Source: Ga0074130 sp035492055
GTDB lineage: Bacteria; Pseudomonadota; Gammaproteobacteria; Burkholderiales; Rhodocyclaceae
DNA: 14,007 bases
NCBI GenBank assembly: GCA_035492055.1
Contig: DATJJR010000004.1
Location: 1 to 14,007, forward strand
Direction of reading: 5' to 3'
In this document: one piece after another, positions 13,464 through 14,007 of the stretch
Layout: every line of letters begins with the position of its first letter
Position numbering within the stretch: position 1 is the first letter of the stretch
Made by a program: the position numbers and the translations under genes
Notes under the pieces: generated by a model
What the model was told of the DNA's origin: nothing
Seen by the model: only the letters and a program-made list of their open reading frames with translations
Databases searched by the model: none

Positions 13464-14007
13464 TGCAGGCTGCCGTGCTTGAAGCTGCAGCACGTGCCGA
13501 GTGGTTGCGAACTGAACTGGCGCGCCACAATCATGCGTACTATGTGCTTGATGCGCCAACGCTACCTGACGCCGAGTACGACAGACTCTTCCGCGAATTG
13601 CAGGAGATCGAGGCAGCTTACCCTGAGTTGCTGACACCCGATTCGCCGACCTTGCGCGTCGGCGGACAACCATTGCCGGAATTCGCACCGGTACGCCATG
13701 TTGTACCGATGCTCTCGATTCGTACGGAAACAGATACCGAAGCGAGCGGTGCACTGGCTTTTGACGGCCGTGTGCGACGTGAGCTCGAATTATCCGAATC
13801 CGCTTCACCCATCGAATACGCTGCTGAACTCAAGTTCGACGGTCTGGCCATCAACTTGCGCTACGAAAACGGCGTGCTGATACAAGCCGCCACGCGCGGC
13901 GATGGCGAGACGGGCGAGGATGTGACGCAAAACGTGCGCACCATCAAGCAGATTCCGCTACGCCTTACGGGTTCGACGAACGTACAAATCCCTGAAGTGC
14001 TTGAAGT
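13463..14007 (+). CDS. ligA: NAD-dependent DNA ligase LigA, 3'-truncated by the window edge
   Basis: LigA seals nicks in DNA during replication and repair, using NAD+ to form an enzyme-AMP intermediate. Only the first 181 codons of a protein that is normally about 670-700 residues are present; the frame is open to the last base. The NAD-binding Ia domain shows YYVLDAPTLPDAEYDRL (26-42). The adenylation domain begins with the active-site Lys124 in ELKFDGLAI (122-130), then RYENG and TRGDGETGEDVTQNVRTI. In place of the common SLDN after PML it has SIRTETDTEASGA (85-97), a variant I believe occurs in betaproteobacteria. The ATG at 13463 overlaps the zipA stop by one base (TGATG). No Shine-Dalgarno is visible, so it probably relies on reinitiation after zipA. 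Confidence 0.95.
   Translation, partial: MQAAVLEAAARAEWLRTELARHNHAYYVLDAPTLPDAEYDRLFRELQEIEAAYPELLTPDSPTLRVGGQPLPEFAPVRHVVPMLSIRTETDTEASGALAFDGRVRRELELSESASPIEYAAELKFDGLAINLRYENGVLIQAATRGDGETGEDVTQNVRTIKQIPLRLTGSTNVQIPEVLE

Noticed and set aside
12528..13808. 426-codon - strand open frame opposite zipA and ligA
   Set aside because: Spans two recognised + strand genes and has a low-complexity basic composition typical of shadow frames.

Overview
The window looks like a chromosomal segment of a betaproteobacterium, or a close gammaproteobacterial relative. GC is moderate, roughly in the upper 50s by eye. The reasons are gene order (recO-pdxJ-acpS-nagZ and smc-zipA-ligA) and protein flavour as I remember these families: the RecO N-terminal half, the SMC head, the short QueF, and a ZipA ending in Arg-Leu-Phe-Ser. 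PdxJ is the exception; it resembles the Xanthomonas/Bacteroidetes-type variant. No database search was possible, so the placement is an inference.

Layout. (1) 2-2791, + strand: a tightly packed housekeeping operon. It holds recO (5' end cut by the window), pdxJ, acpS and nagZ, with junctions of 0 nt, a 4-nt overlap and a short gap. The genes serve DNA repair, vitamin B6 synthesis, acyl-carrier-protein activation and cell-wall recycling. (2) 7982-2775, - strand: a five-gene efflux operon in the order outer-membrane lipoprotein channel (NodT type), EmrR-like MarR regulator, FUSC/AaeB inner-membrane pump, DUF1656/AaeX small membrane protein, HlyD/AaeA periplasmic adaptor. Together they would form a tripartite exporter of the aromatic-acid/fusaric-acid class under its own repressor. 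Its last gene runs into the 3' end of nagZ, with a 17-nt convergent overlap. (3) 8591-8157, - strand: queF (queuosine synthesis), a single gene closed by a clear intrinsic terminator that insulates it from the efflux promoter. (4) 8753-14007, + strand: smc, zipA and ligA (3' end cut by the window), covering chromosome organisation, divisome anchoring and DNA ligation.

Two intergenic regions carry the regulation. 7983-8156 holds the queF terminator and an AT-rich promoter/operator area with repeated GTAAA/TTTAC half-sites. 8592-8752 is the divergent queF/smc promoter region, with a perfectly symmetric -10 box. No gene-free stretch exceeds about 175 bases. I saw no tRNA, rRNA, CRISPR, insertion sequence, attachment site or toxin-antitoxin genes.

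I found no convincing undescribed system. The best second looks are the regulated efflux module, the variant PdxJ inside an otherwise typical operon, a possible second ZipA-like fold in ZipA, and the symmetric divergent promoter.
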